Position numbers and translations under genes: made by a program. Of a stretch of DNA of 15,421 nt, positions 7,343 to 15,050 are shown piece by piece. The first letter of the stretch is position 1, and every line of letters starts with the position of its first letter. The notes under the pieces were generated by a model, which saw only the letters and a list, made by a program, of their open reading frames with translations, was not told the DNA's origin and did no database searches. The DNA lies in assembly GCA_020848665.1 (NCBI GenBank), contig JADLHR010000113.1, positions 1 to 15,421 on the forward strand. The letters run 5' to 3'. The stretch is from Anaerolineae bacterium. Lineage in GTDB: Bacteria; Chloroflexota; Anaerolineae; Aggregatilineales; Aggregatilineaceae.

Positions 7343-7528
7343 GAGCGTGTTATGCACTTGCGCGCCGGGTAAAGCCCCCCATCCCCCGGCCCCTTGCTCC
7401 CAAAATGAGGGAAGGGGAGTCCATCCGGCCTTTTTCCTTCCCTCGTTCTGGGGGAAGGAAAGCCGACCGCAGGTCGGAAGGATGGGGGGATGGCCTGGAA
7501 GCCAGACCACAAAGTGCATAACAGCCTC
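7343..7528. mobile_element. MITE-like non-coding element with TA duplication
   Basis: Terminal inverted repeats match at 17 of 19 positions if the TA is included: TAGAGCGTGTTATGCACTT (7341-7359) and the reverse complement of 7512-7530. The element proper begins GAG and ends CTC, flanked by TA at 7341-7342 and 7529-7530; the restored target would be CTAA, fitting YTAR sites used by IS5-family relatives. The ~186-nt interior has no gene. It holds nested inverted repeats: CCCCCCATCC (7375-7384) with GGATGGGGGG (7480-7489), GAGGGAAGG (7407-7415) with CCTTCCCTC (7436-7444), and CCGACC-gca-GGTCGG near 7463-7477. It could fold into one long cruciform or RNA hairpin. Mobilisation would need a transposase elsewhere; the parent family (IS5 or IS630) is inferred. 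Confidence 0.72.
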
Positions 7529-7592
7529 TAAGGCGGGAGAAGCGCAGCGTCACGGCCACAGCCGAGGAGTAACCTGCGCTCCGGCAGAAACG

Positions 7593-7625
7593 GCGGCGCC
7601 TCGTGAAACAATGACGAGGCGCCGC
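7593..7625 (-). terminator. Terminator of the ABC transporter operon
   Basis: A perfect 12-bp stem, GCGGCGCCTCGT (7593-7604) with ACGAGGCGCCGC (7614-7625), loop of 9 nt, starting 28 nt after the stop of the last permease gene on the minus strand. It is followed on that strand by CGTTTCT, a short U-rich run. Confidence 0.75.
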
Positions 7626-7652
7626 TTGATTCAACGACCAGAGTTAGTGGGG

Positions 7653-8627
7653 CTACTTCTTGAGGCGCGGATCGAGCACGTCGCGCAGACCGTCGCCGAG
7701 CAGGTTGAAACCGAGCACGATCATGATGATCGCCGCGCCAGGAAAGACCATCACCCACCACTTACCTGAGGCGAGCGATTGCTGGCTTTCGGCCAGCATT
7801 TTGCCCAGCTCAGGAAAGGGGGGCTGCTGCCCCAGACCGAGAAAGCCGAGCGCGGCGGTTTCGACAACCGCCGTGCCCAGGCCGAGCGTAGTCTGAACGA
7901 TCAGCGGCGCGAGGCTGTTTGGCAGGACATGCCGCCACAGGATGCTGCTGTGTCCCGCTCCGACGCTCTTTGCCGCCGTAACATATTCAGTGTTTCTGAT
8001 CGAGATAGCCATCGAGCGCGCCAGGCGCGCGAAGACCGGAATCTGGGTGATAGCAACTGCGATCATGCCGTTGCGGAGACTTGGCCCGGCGACTGTCACA
8101 ATCGCGACGGCCAGAAGCAGCGAGGGGAACGCCAGGATCACGTCCATGATGCGCATCAGAACGCTATCCACCCAGCCGCCTAAATACCCGCCTGATAGCC
8201 CGGCGATTGTGCCAATTGTCAGCGACAGCGTCACGGCGATCAGGCCAGCCTGCAATGACACAGACATACCATGCCCCACCCGGCGCATGATGTCCCGCCC
8301 GATTTTGTCGGCCCCGAAGGGGAGCTTGCAGGATATATCACCCAGCGCCATGCGGGGTTCGTCGCTGAGATATGAGCGCACGAATGCGACGATACAGTCT
8401 GGCTCGGCATACCGGTTGGGCAGACTGCTGTCTCGTGTGGCGTCGTAACTATCAAGCGTCGATACTCCGAGCGCGATCCCCAGTGTCAGCAGTACTATCA
8501 CGCCGCCAATGCGTGCGCTGGGGCTGGCCCAAAGCCGCCTAAGGAAATCGCGCCAGAGTTCGAAACGCTCAGACCACAGCGTGGCTTGTTTCGATTCTCG
8601 CAGGGACAGAGGTCTGACATCGTCCAT
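7653..8627 (-). CDS. dppC: DppC/OppC-like ABC transporter permease
   Basis: 324 residues, a little over the family's usual ~300. It has a hydrophilic N-terminal tail, a first membrane segment at ~38-57, a periplasmic loop, then five more segments (~122-147, 155-180, 186-205, 238-264, 291-312). The family motif PFGADKIGRDIMRRVGHG (103-120) precedes segment 2, and the cytoplasmic EAA loop that contacts the ATPase is EYVTAAKSVGAGHSSILWRH..LPN (214-237). It ends with the typical GDGLRDVLDPRLKK. It forms the channel with the DppB-like partner encoded 6 nt upstream in the operon. The substrate is probably a peptide or similar solute, but the family also imports nickel, glutathione and oligosaccharides. 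The ribosome site is weak, suggesting coupling to the upstream gene. Confidence 0.93.
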   Translation of the reverse strand: MDDVRPLSLRESKQATLWSERFELWRDFLRRLWASPSARIGGVIVLLTLGIALGVSTLDSYDATRDSSLPNRYAEPDCIVAFVRSYLSDEPRMALGDISCKLPFGADKIGRDIMRRVGHGMSVSLQAGLIAVTLSLTIGTIAGLSGGYLGGWVDSVLMRIMDVILAFPSLLLAVAIVTVAGPSLRNGMIAVAITQIPVFARLARSMAISIRNTEYVTAAKSVGAGHSSILWRHVLPNSLAPLIVQTTLGLGTAVVETAALGFLGLGQQPPFPELGKMLAESQQSLASGKWWVMVFPGAAIIMIVLGFNLLGDGLRDVLDPRLKK

Positions 8628-8633
8628 AGTGTT

Positions 8634-9635
8634 TTAATACCTTATGCGCGGATCGATCACGGCGTAGAGCATGTCGACGGCCAGGTTAACGACGATAAAC
8701 ACCAGAGCAATAATTAGTGTCATGGACTGCACGATTGGGTAATCGCGCGCGATAATCGAGTCAAAGAGCCACTTGCCGACCCCCGGCCACGAGAAGATCG
8801 TTTCGGTAAGCACCGCTCCCGAAAGCAACCGCCCGAGCGATAGCCCAATGATGGTGACGATCGGCAGCAGCGCGTTTCGAAACGCATGGCTCATGACAAT
8901 GTTACGCGCCTTGAGTCCTTTCGCCCGCGCGGTACGAATATAGTCCTGGTTCAGCACTTCAAGCATCGCCGAGCGCGTGATGCGTGCGGTGATCGCCAGC
9001 GAGACGGTGGCGAGCGTGATAGTCGGCAGCACCAGATGTTCGAGGGCGTCTTTAAAGCCCTTCATATTCCCACTTAACAGCGCATCGACCAGATGCAGGC
9101 CCGTTCGCCGCTGGATGCTGATATCGGAACTCAGCCGCCCAACGAACGGCAGCCAGCCAAGCTCGACGCCAAACAGGAAAATAAGTAGCAGACCCAGCAC
9201 GAAGACCGGTATCGACACCCCGAACAACGCGCCGAACATCGTCAAAGTGTCGATCAGCGAGTTCCGTTTGATCGCCGAGATGACACCGAGAGGAACTCCA
9301 ACCGCTGTTGACAACAGGAGCGCGGCTAACGACAACTCGACTGTCGCTGGGAACCGGGTGGCAATCTCATCTGCAACGGGTATATTGCCACGCACCGTAT
9401 TGCCCAGGTCCCCCTGAAGCATCTTGCCAACCCAGATGAAGTACTGCTCATACAAGGGCCTATCCAGCCCCAGACGCGCGCGCAGTTCGGCGATGCTTTG
9501 GGTTGTCGCGCGTTCTCCCAGGATCGTGGTGGCAGGATCACCCGGAATCAGATGGAGCAGCATGAAGACCAGAATCGATACGCCGACCACCACGGGCACC
9601 GATTCGATGATACGTCGTGCAACGTACTTTGCCAT
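8634..9635 (-). CDS. dppB: DppB/OppB-like ABC transporter permease
   Basis: 333 residues, standard length. The N-terminus MAKYVARRIIESVPVVVGVS and first membrane segment (~9-30), then LIPGDPATTILG, are typical of DppB. Further segments lie at about 99-120, 131-158, 201-222, 255-278 and 303-327. The EAA loop is DYIRTARAKGLKARNIVMSH..RNALLP (231-258), and the C-terminus is DMLYAVIDPRIRY. It heterodimerises with the DppC-like permease encoded 6 nt downstream (8628-8633). It lies 173 nt downstream of the binding-protein gene, with a hairpin in that gap, so it is likely expressed at a lower level than the binding protein. Confidence 0.94.
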   Translation of the reverse strand: MAKYVARRIIESVPVVVGVSILVFMLLHLIPGDPATTILGERATTQSIAELRARLGLDRPLYEQYFIWVGKMLQGDLGNTVRGNIPVADEIATRFPATVELSLAALLLSTAVGVPLGVISAIKRNSLIDTLTMFGALFGVSIPVFVLGLLLIFLFGVELGWLPFVGRLSSDISIQRRTGLHLVDALLSGNMKGFKDALEHLVLPTITLATVSLAITARITRSAMLEVLNQDYIRTARAKGLKARNIVMSHAFRNALLPIVTIIGLSLGRLLSGAVLTETIFSWPGVGKWLFDSIIARDYPIVQSMTLIIALVFIVVNLAVDMLYAVIDPRIRY

Positions 9636-9736
9636 GGACCCGTCCAGTACTGCCCATCAAGCTGCATGGGCGTGAGATGCCGCATTGCACCAGTATATAC
9701 GCGACGCTGCCCGGGTTTATGCAGCGGGCAAGAAAC

Positions 9737-9770
9737 CGGGATGAAACCGTCCGCTGACGGTTCCATCCCG
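9737..9770 (-). terminator. Intercistronic hairpin between binding protein and permease genes
   Basis: CGGGATG-A-AACCGTC (9737-9751), loop CGCT, GACGGTT-C-CATCCCG (9756-9770): 14 paired bases and one A-C mismatch. It stands inside the operon after the binding-protein stop and has only a short U run (GGTTTCTT) on the minus strand. A partial terminator or 3' RNA stabiliser that raises the binding-protein to permease ratio is the likely role; this is a known arrangement in ABC import operons. Confidence 0.65.
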
Positions 9771-9808
9771 ATGAGATGCGACTGACAGCCTAGCGGCGCA
9801 ACTCCCGC

Positions 9809-11458
9809 TTACCCGACCGACACGTACTTGAAGTGCTCCGTCGCGAGCGGGTTAGGTATGTAGCCGGAAACACGGTTGCTGAAGGCCAGCGGCACACCGG
9901 AGTGGGCGATGTACAAGCGAGCCACTTCGTCGTGCATGATCTGGTCGACCTGCTGATAGACTGGCTCGCGCTCTGACTGCTCGGTCATCGAGCGCGCCTG
10001 CCGCAGAAGCTGTGAGACTTCCTCATTCTGATAATAGCCCTCTTGTGGCACGGGCTGGTTGAGGTAGAAATACCCCAGGAAGTTGTCCGGATCGCCGTTA
10101 TCGCCCGTCCAGCCAAGCTGGTACAGACCGGTCAGTTCGCCGTTGCTGCGGGCCGCCAGATAGGCCGACCAGTCGCCGACCTGATCAAGCGTCACGTCCA
10201 GGCCGATCGCGGCCAGATAGCTCGCCATCGCCTCGCCAATGCCTAGCCCATCGGGGTTGTAGGGACGCTGCACCGGCATGAAGTAGAGAGTGAACGGGAT
10301 AGTTCCGACTTCCTCATCGGTCACATTATTGTTCTCGTCAACGCCCAACAATGTGACTTCGCTGAACCCATCCGGGTATCCGGCCTCGGCCAGCAGCTCC
10401 ATCGCGAGGTCTGGATCATAAGGCACCGCGGGCACATCCGGATTGTAGCCCCACAGCGACGGTGGGATCATTGTTGTCGCAACCACAGCGCCGGGCGGGT
10501 AGAAGGCATCCACAATTTCCTGACGGTTGATCGCCAGCGAGATGGCCTCACGCACCAGCGGATCGCGCAGTTCCTTGATGCGGTAGCTAAACGCCAGATA
10601 GAAGACGTTCAGCGGCGGACGCATCAGGACATAGGTGTTATCGCCCGACTCGATCGCTGGCAGGTCCTCCACGTTCGGCTGCTCGAAAGCATCAATCTCA
10701 CCGGCCTGAAGTGCCGCAAAGCGAGCCGCGGCGTTGGGGATCACGCGGTAGATGATGGTATCGACGTTGCCAGAGATCTCGTCCCAGTAATCTTCGTTAC
10801 GAGTCAGGGTGATGTGGTCATCGCTGATCCACTCGACGAACTTGTACGGGCCGGTGCAGCTATAGCCGACCGAAGGCGTACCGTAAGCCGCGCCTGCCGC
10901 CTCAATCGCCGCCGGGCTGGAGATCGCGAACATGGGCATCGCCAGAGTGTTCAGCATCCCGCCATTCGGCTCACTGAGCGTGAAGGTCACTTCATACTCA
11001 CTGGTGGCTTCTACGTTGGTGATGATCGAGTCATCGTCGAAGCCGTTCCACATGCTCGAATAGTACTCGAACACAACTTCGGGGAAATGCGTCGGGTGAT
11101 CGGTGAAGCGCCAACGCTCGAAATTGTACACCACGGCGTCCGCATTAAACGGTGTGCCGTCGTGGAACATGATCCCTTCGCGTAGCTTGAAGGTCCAGAC
11201 CAGACCGTCATCGCTGGCTGTCCAGCTTTCGGCCAGGCCGGGCCGCGGGATGGTGGTCTCGTCGGCAAACTGCAACAGCGGCTCGCAGCCCTGGACAGTC
11301 ACGCGGAACGAGATACCATCCGTGACAATGGCGGGGTCGAGCGCGACAGCGTTACCGAACTCGCCAAAGGTAAACGTATTTCCCTGCGCGGTCACGCTGG
11401 CGGGGGCCAGCGGAACCAGCAAAGCCAGAACGATAACCAGAACAAACCATTTGCGCAT
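9809..11458 (-). CDS. Extracellular solute-binding protein, family 5 (peptide/nickel type)
   Basis: 549 residues, the usual size. AAGGAG (11470-11475) is ~11 nt before the ATG. Residues 1-24 are a signal peptide (MRKWF, hydrophobic core, SVTA-Q) without a lipobox Cys, so the protein is exported by signal peptidase I rather than lipidated. The family 5 signature is at ~75-115: GLAESWTASDDGLVWTFKL, then REGIMFHDGTPFNADAVVYN. Further hallmarks are LQAGEIDAFEQPNVEDLP, VREAISLAINRQEIVDAFYPPGA and the C-terminal YQQVDQIMHDEVARLYIAHS. It captures a peptide or related solute outside the membrane and hands it to the DppBC-like permease encoded downstream. It is first in the operon, behind the promoter at 11782-11810. 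No ATPase gene is present in the window, so one must be encoded elsewhere. Confidence 0.94.
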   Translation of the reverse strand: MRKWFVLVIVLALLVPLAPASVTAQGNTFTFGEFGNAVALDPAIVTDGISFRVTVQGCEPLLQFADETTIPRPGLAESWTASDDGLVWTFKLREGIMFHDGTPFNADAVVYNFERWRFTDHPTHFPEVVFEYYSSMWNGFDDDSIITNVEATSEYEVTFTLSEPNGGMLNTLAMPMFAISSPAAIEAAGAAYGTPSVGYSCTGPYKFVEWISDDHITLTRNEDYWDEISGNVDTIIYRVIPNAAARFAALQAGEIDAFEQPNVEDLPAIESGDNTYVLMRPPLNVFYLAFSYRIKELRDPLVREAISLAINRQEIVDAFYPPGAVVATTMIPPSLWGYNPDVPAVPYDPDLAMELLAEAGYPDGFSEVTLLGVDENNNVTDEEVGTIPFTLYFMPVQRPYNPDGLGIGEAMASYLAAIGLDVTLDQVGDWSAYLAARSNGELTGLYQLGWTGDNGDPDNFLGYFYLNQPVPQEGYYQNEEVSQLLRQARSMTEQSEREPVYQQVDQIMHDEVARLYIAHSGVPLAFSNRVSGYIPNPLATEHFKYVSVG

Positions 11459-11775
11459 TGGGTGTGTCTCTCCTTGGGTTTGGGCACAAACGAAAACCCG
11501 GCCAACAGCGGTGAGCAGGTACTTTATATACGCTTTCAGTCGGGCGGCCAGGATGCAGCTTGTGCATCTTGACCAAAGGGTATGGGCGTGTGACAGGACC
11601 GCCTTACTCGAGCAATACGGATAATCGCGCGCTGCACGTCTCCTTTCGGTCGGGAAGCGGACCCGGCGCGGAGTCGTGGGAGTGGTGGTGACCGCGGACG
11701 AGCGATCAGTGGCAAACCCCGGCCGGACGCTATTTATAACGAGCTTAACGTTTATTTGTTATGAGTATAAACGAT
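11459..11775 (-). other. Long 5' leader of the transporter operon
   Basis: About 315 nt separate the predicted transcription start from the binding-protein ATG. The leader contains a hairpin GATGCA-gcttg-TGCATC (11552-11568) and, at its 5' end, the palindrome 11749-11773. No known riboswitch or leader peptide was recognised. A TATATAAA near 11524-11531 on the minus strand could be a second -10 but lacks a good -35. Confidence 0.4.
11749..11773. promoter_or_regulatory. Operator-like inverted repeat at the transporter transcription start
   Basis: Perfect 7-bp arms CGTTTAT (11749-11755) and ATAAACG (11767-11773) are separated by 11 nt, so their centres are 18 nt apart. It covers roughly +2 to +27 of the predicted transcript, where a bound repressor would block RNA polymerase. 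The regulator is unknown. Confidence 0.45.
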
Positions 11776-11781
11776 AGAAAA

Positions 11782-11810
11782 ACTATAGCGTGAGATGCGA
11801 GCCTTGTCAA
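11782..11810 (-). promoter_or_regulatory. Strong sigma70 promoter of the ABC transporter operon
   Basis: On the minus strand, TTGACA (11810-11805) is a perfect -35, followed by exactly 17 nt and TATAGT (11787-11782), 5/6 to the -10 consensus. Transcription would start near 11775. It is in an AT-rich pocket between the argH stop and the binding-protein gene. Confidence 0.85.
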
Positions 11811-11863
11811 GAAACTACGGATCAGGCCGCTTACTAGGTTATACATGTCGTCTACACGGCGCT

Positions 11864-13252
11864 TTATTCGCTGGCGGGCACCCCCTTCGCGCGGATCCAC
11901 GCGCGCGCTCGTGCAAGCTGCCCGGTTTGCTCACCGGCCCCGCCCACCACGCTGCGCCGCGCGACGGCAGCCGCGAAGTCAAACACCTGCGCGATATCGC
12001 CCGCAAGCTGCTCTGACAACGCTGCCAGGTCCTCGGCGCTGAGGTCCGGCAGTGCGACACCGCGCGTTTCGGCCAGCCTGACGGTGTGTCCCGCGACGGT
12101 GTGAGCCTCGCGGAAGGGAACGCCTTTTTCCACCAGGTAATCGGCCAGATCGGTCGCCAGCAGCGCGGGGTCAAGCGCGCCCCGCATCTTCGACGGCGCC
12201 AGCGACGCGGTCTCGATCAGCCCGGTGAGCGCGGGCAGCAGCGCGCTGAGCGTGTCGAAAGCGTCGAACAGTGGCTCCTTGTCCTCTTGCAGGTCCTTGT
12301 TATAGCCGCTCGGCAGCGCCTTGAGCGTCGCCAGCAGCCCCGCCAGGTGACCGATCAGACGCCCGCTTTTGCCGCGCGCCAGCTCCAGCGGATCGGGGTT
12401 GCGCTTCTGGGGCATCAGGCTGCTGCCGGTGCTGAATCGCTCGTCCAGCCGCGCGAAGCCAAAGCTGGGGTTGGCGAAGATGATCAGGTCTTCGGCCAGG
12501 CGGCTGAGGTGGACGCCAATCAGCGCCGCAATAAACAGAAACTCAGCGGCGTGATCGCGGTCAGCGACCGCGTCCAGGCTGTTCGCTGTGACCCCGCTGA
12601 AGCCCAGGCTTTCGGCCAGAGCCTGGCGATCGATTGGGTAGGGGGTGCCCGCCAGCGCACCCGATCCAAGTGGGCACCGGGCGCGCCACGTTCCGGCGGC
12701 GTGTTCCAGCCGCTCGACATCCCGCGCCAGCGGCCAGAAGTGGCTCAGCCACCAGTGCGCGGCGGTGATCGGCTGTGCGGGCTGGAAGTGCGTCATGCCG
12801 GGCATAAGCGTCGTGGTGTGGCGCTCCGCCTGCTGGATCAGCGCCACGCTCAGCGCAACAAGCTGCGCGCTGATCTGCTGCGCTGCGCCCAGCAGCCACA
12901 GCAGCAGATCGGTTGCCACCTGGTCGTTCCGGCTGCGGCCAGTGTGCAGTTTGCCCGCGACCTGTCCGGCGATTTCGTGCAGGCGGCGCTCGACTGCTGT
13001 GTGAATATCTTCGTCACCCGGCGCTGTCACGAACGTTCCGGCGGCGAACTCGGCGCGCACGCGCTCCAGCCCGCCGAGAAGCTGATCGCGCTCCTCGATG
13101 GTCAGGACGCCGGCCTGCGCCAGCGCGCTCGCCCAGGCGCGGCTGCCGGTGATGTCCACGTCGTAGAGCCGCCAGTCGAAGCGCAAGCTGTCGTTCAAGC
13201 GCCGAACCGTATCATCGGTCCCCTTCGAAAAGACTCCACCCCACAGCCGCAT
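11864..13252 (-). CDS. argH: Argininosuccinate lyase
   Basis: 462 residues, the usual length. ArgH splits argininosuccinate into arginine and fumarate, the last step of arginine synthesis, as a cytoplasmic homotetramer. The start is ATG at 13252, giving MRLWGGVF, the conserved N-terminus; the frame is open up to 13570 but that extension lies inside argG. Motifs: HTGRSRNDQ (103-111), the MTHFQPAQP loop with the catalytic His (H155), and the fumarate-lyase signature GSSLMPQKRNP (276-286) with the catalytic Ser; the family's usual KKNP is KRNP here. It begins 11 nt after the argG stop and has no clear Shine-Dalgarno, so it is likely coupled to argG. No terminator is obvious after the stop, so transcription may run towards the transporter operon. 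Confidence 0.96.
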   Translation of the reverse strand: MRLWGGVFSKGTDDTVRRLNDSLRFDWRLYDVDITGSRAWASALAQAGVLTIEERDQLLGGLERVRAEFAAGTFVTAPGDEDIHTAVERRLHEIAGQVAGKLHTGRSRNDQVATDLLLWLLGAAQQISAQLVALSVALIQQAERHTTTLMPGMTHFQPAQPITAAHWWLSHFWPLARDVERLEHAAGTWRARCPLGSGALAGTPYPIDRQALAESLGFSGVTANSLDAVADRDHAAEFLFIAALIGVHLSRLAEDLIIFANPSFGFARLDERFSTGSSLMPQKRNPDPLELARGKSGRLIGHLAGLLATLKALPSGYNKDLQEDKEPLFDAFDTLSALLPALTGLIETASLAPSKMRGALDPALLATDLADYLVEKGVPFREAHTVAGHTVRLAETRGVALPDLSAEDLAALSEQLAGDIAQVFDFAAAVARRSVVGGAGEQTGQLARARAWIRAKGVPASE

Positions 13253-13263
13253 ACCGGGCCGTC

Positions 13264-14520
<1,257 letters not shown>

Positions 14521-14717
14521 GGCGTGTGCGTCCTCTCTTTGAAAACTTACGGGTAGAGTTTCCTTATGCCTGGGGGCGCGGCGCGCTGGTGGCCGATGCA
14601 GCACAAATCCGCAGGATGCGCGGTCTGGTCTGGTTGGATGCTGGCCCGTGATCGAGGAGAGAACGCGCGCCGAGGCTCGCACCGGAGGCCATTATCGCGC
14701 GCGCCAGACCGGCTCCG

Positions 14718-14756
14718 CCGCTAATTTGGTGATATTTCACAAACACCAATTAGCGG
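14718..14756. promoter_or_regulatory. Inverted repeat between argG and the ilv promoter
   Basis: CCGCTAATT-t-GGTG (14718-14731) pairs with CACCAATTAGCGG (14744-14756): 13 matching pairs with one bulged T and a 12-nt centre. A smaller GTGA-tatt-TCAC (14729-14740) is nested inside. It ends 7 nt before the ilv -35 box, a position suited to an activator or a repressor shared with argG. The bound protein is unknown. Confidence 0.5.
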
Positions 14757-14763
14757 ATCTGGC

Positions 14764-14792
14764 TTGACACGGCCCCAGGCATGGCATACAGT
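14764..14792 (+). promoter_or_regulatory. Promoter of the ilv leader / ilvD
   Basis: A perfect TTGACA (14764-14769), 17-nt spacer, then TACAGT (14787-14792), 4/6 to the -10 consensus. Transcription would start near 14799, about 48 nt before the leader peptide start. Confidence 0.75.
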
Positions 14793-14846
14793 CTAGGGCA
14801 GCTTCCCGACAGAGCGCGAGCCACGCGCACAAGAAAGCGACTTTCC

Positions 14847-14939
14847 GTGCATTCTCGTTTAGTAGTCCTCCTGGTCATCGTCCTCCTCGTCATTCTTGGC
14901 GGGGCTTTCGGCGTTGGGAGGACCGAGGCGGCGGAATAG
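14847..14939 (+). CDS. ilv operon leader peptide (attenuator peptide)
   Basis: 30 residues from GTG 14847 to TAG 14939. After MHSR come 13 consecutive Leu/Val/Ile residues (LVVLLVIVLLVIL, codons 5-17), then GGAFGVGRTEAAE. The design matches ilv leader peptides of enterobacteria: a run of branched-chain amino acid codons, then a small-residue tail and a stop just before an RNA switch. Stalling of the ribosome on these codons when charged Leu, Val or Ile tRNAs are scarce would set the fold of the downstream RNA. The start has only a weak ribosome site (AGAAAG, 14832-14837), and no other start codon lies in frame nearby. The peptide has no other expected function. It is too short for normal gene callers. 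Confidence 0.85.
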   Translation: MHSRLVVLLVIVLLVILGGAFGVGRTEAAE

Positions 14940-14976
14940 CAGCCAAATCAGTCGAAGGATTACAGGGCCTCCCAAC
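14880..14976 (+). promoter_or_regulatory. Antiterminator and protector pairings of the ilv attenuator
   Basis: Region 2, GTTGGGAGG (14913-14921), is perfectly complementary over 9 bp to region 3, CCTCCCAAC (14968-14976); this antiterminator uses the left arm of the terminator. Region 1, GTCCTCC in the control codons (14880-14886, also at 14865-14871), is complementary over 7 bp to GGAGGAC (14917-14923), overlapping region 2. A ribosome stalled on the control codons would hide region 1 and free region 2 to pair with region 3. Confidence 0.8.
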
Positions 14977-14999
14977 CAACCGGGAGGCTCTTTTCGTTT
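14967..14999 (+). terminator. Attenuator terminator before ilvD
   Basis: Stem GCCTCCC (14967-14973) with GGGAGGC (14982-14988), loop AACCAACC, followed by TCTTTTCGTTT. It lies between the leader peptide stop and the ilvD start, so it must be bypassed for ilvD expression. It cannot coexist with the 9-bp antiterminator because both use 14968-14973. Confidence 0.88.
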
Positions 15000-15050
15000 C
15001 GGAGTGAGATGCCGATCCCTGCGAGGATTGGCTCCGACGAAGGACCAACA

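Larger units (their letters stand above)
14521..14846. other. Divergent argG-ilv control region
   Basis: A 326-nt region holding the argG ribosome site, a long inverted repeat (14718-14756) and the ilv promoter (14764-14792). No gene is supported between 14521 and 14846. The GC-rich part from 14560 to 14717 shows nothing clear apart from a weak minus-strand -10-like hexamer at 14691-14696. Confidence 0.5.

Noticed and set aside
7263..7652. CRISPR or tandem repeat array in the repeat-rich gap
   Set aside because: Repeats are inverted, not regularly spaced direct repeats; a MITE plus terminator explains the structure.
14521..14682. Upstream extension of argG
   Set aside because: No homology and no ribosome site; ATG 14520 has GAGAGGA upstream and gives the conserved start.
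14564..14749. Possible small gene upstream of argG on the minus strand
   Set aside because: No ribosome site, no recognisable similarity, and it overlaps the operator-like repeat.
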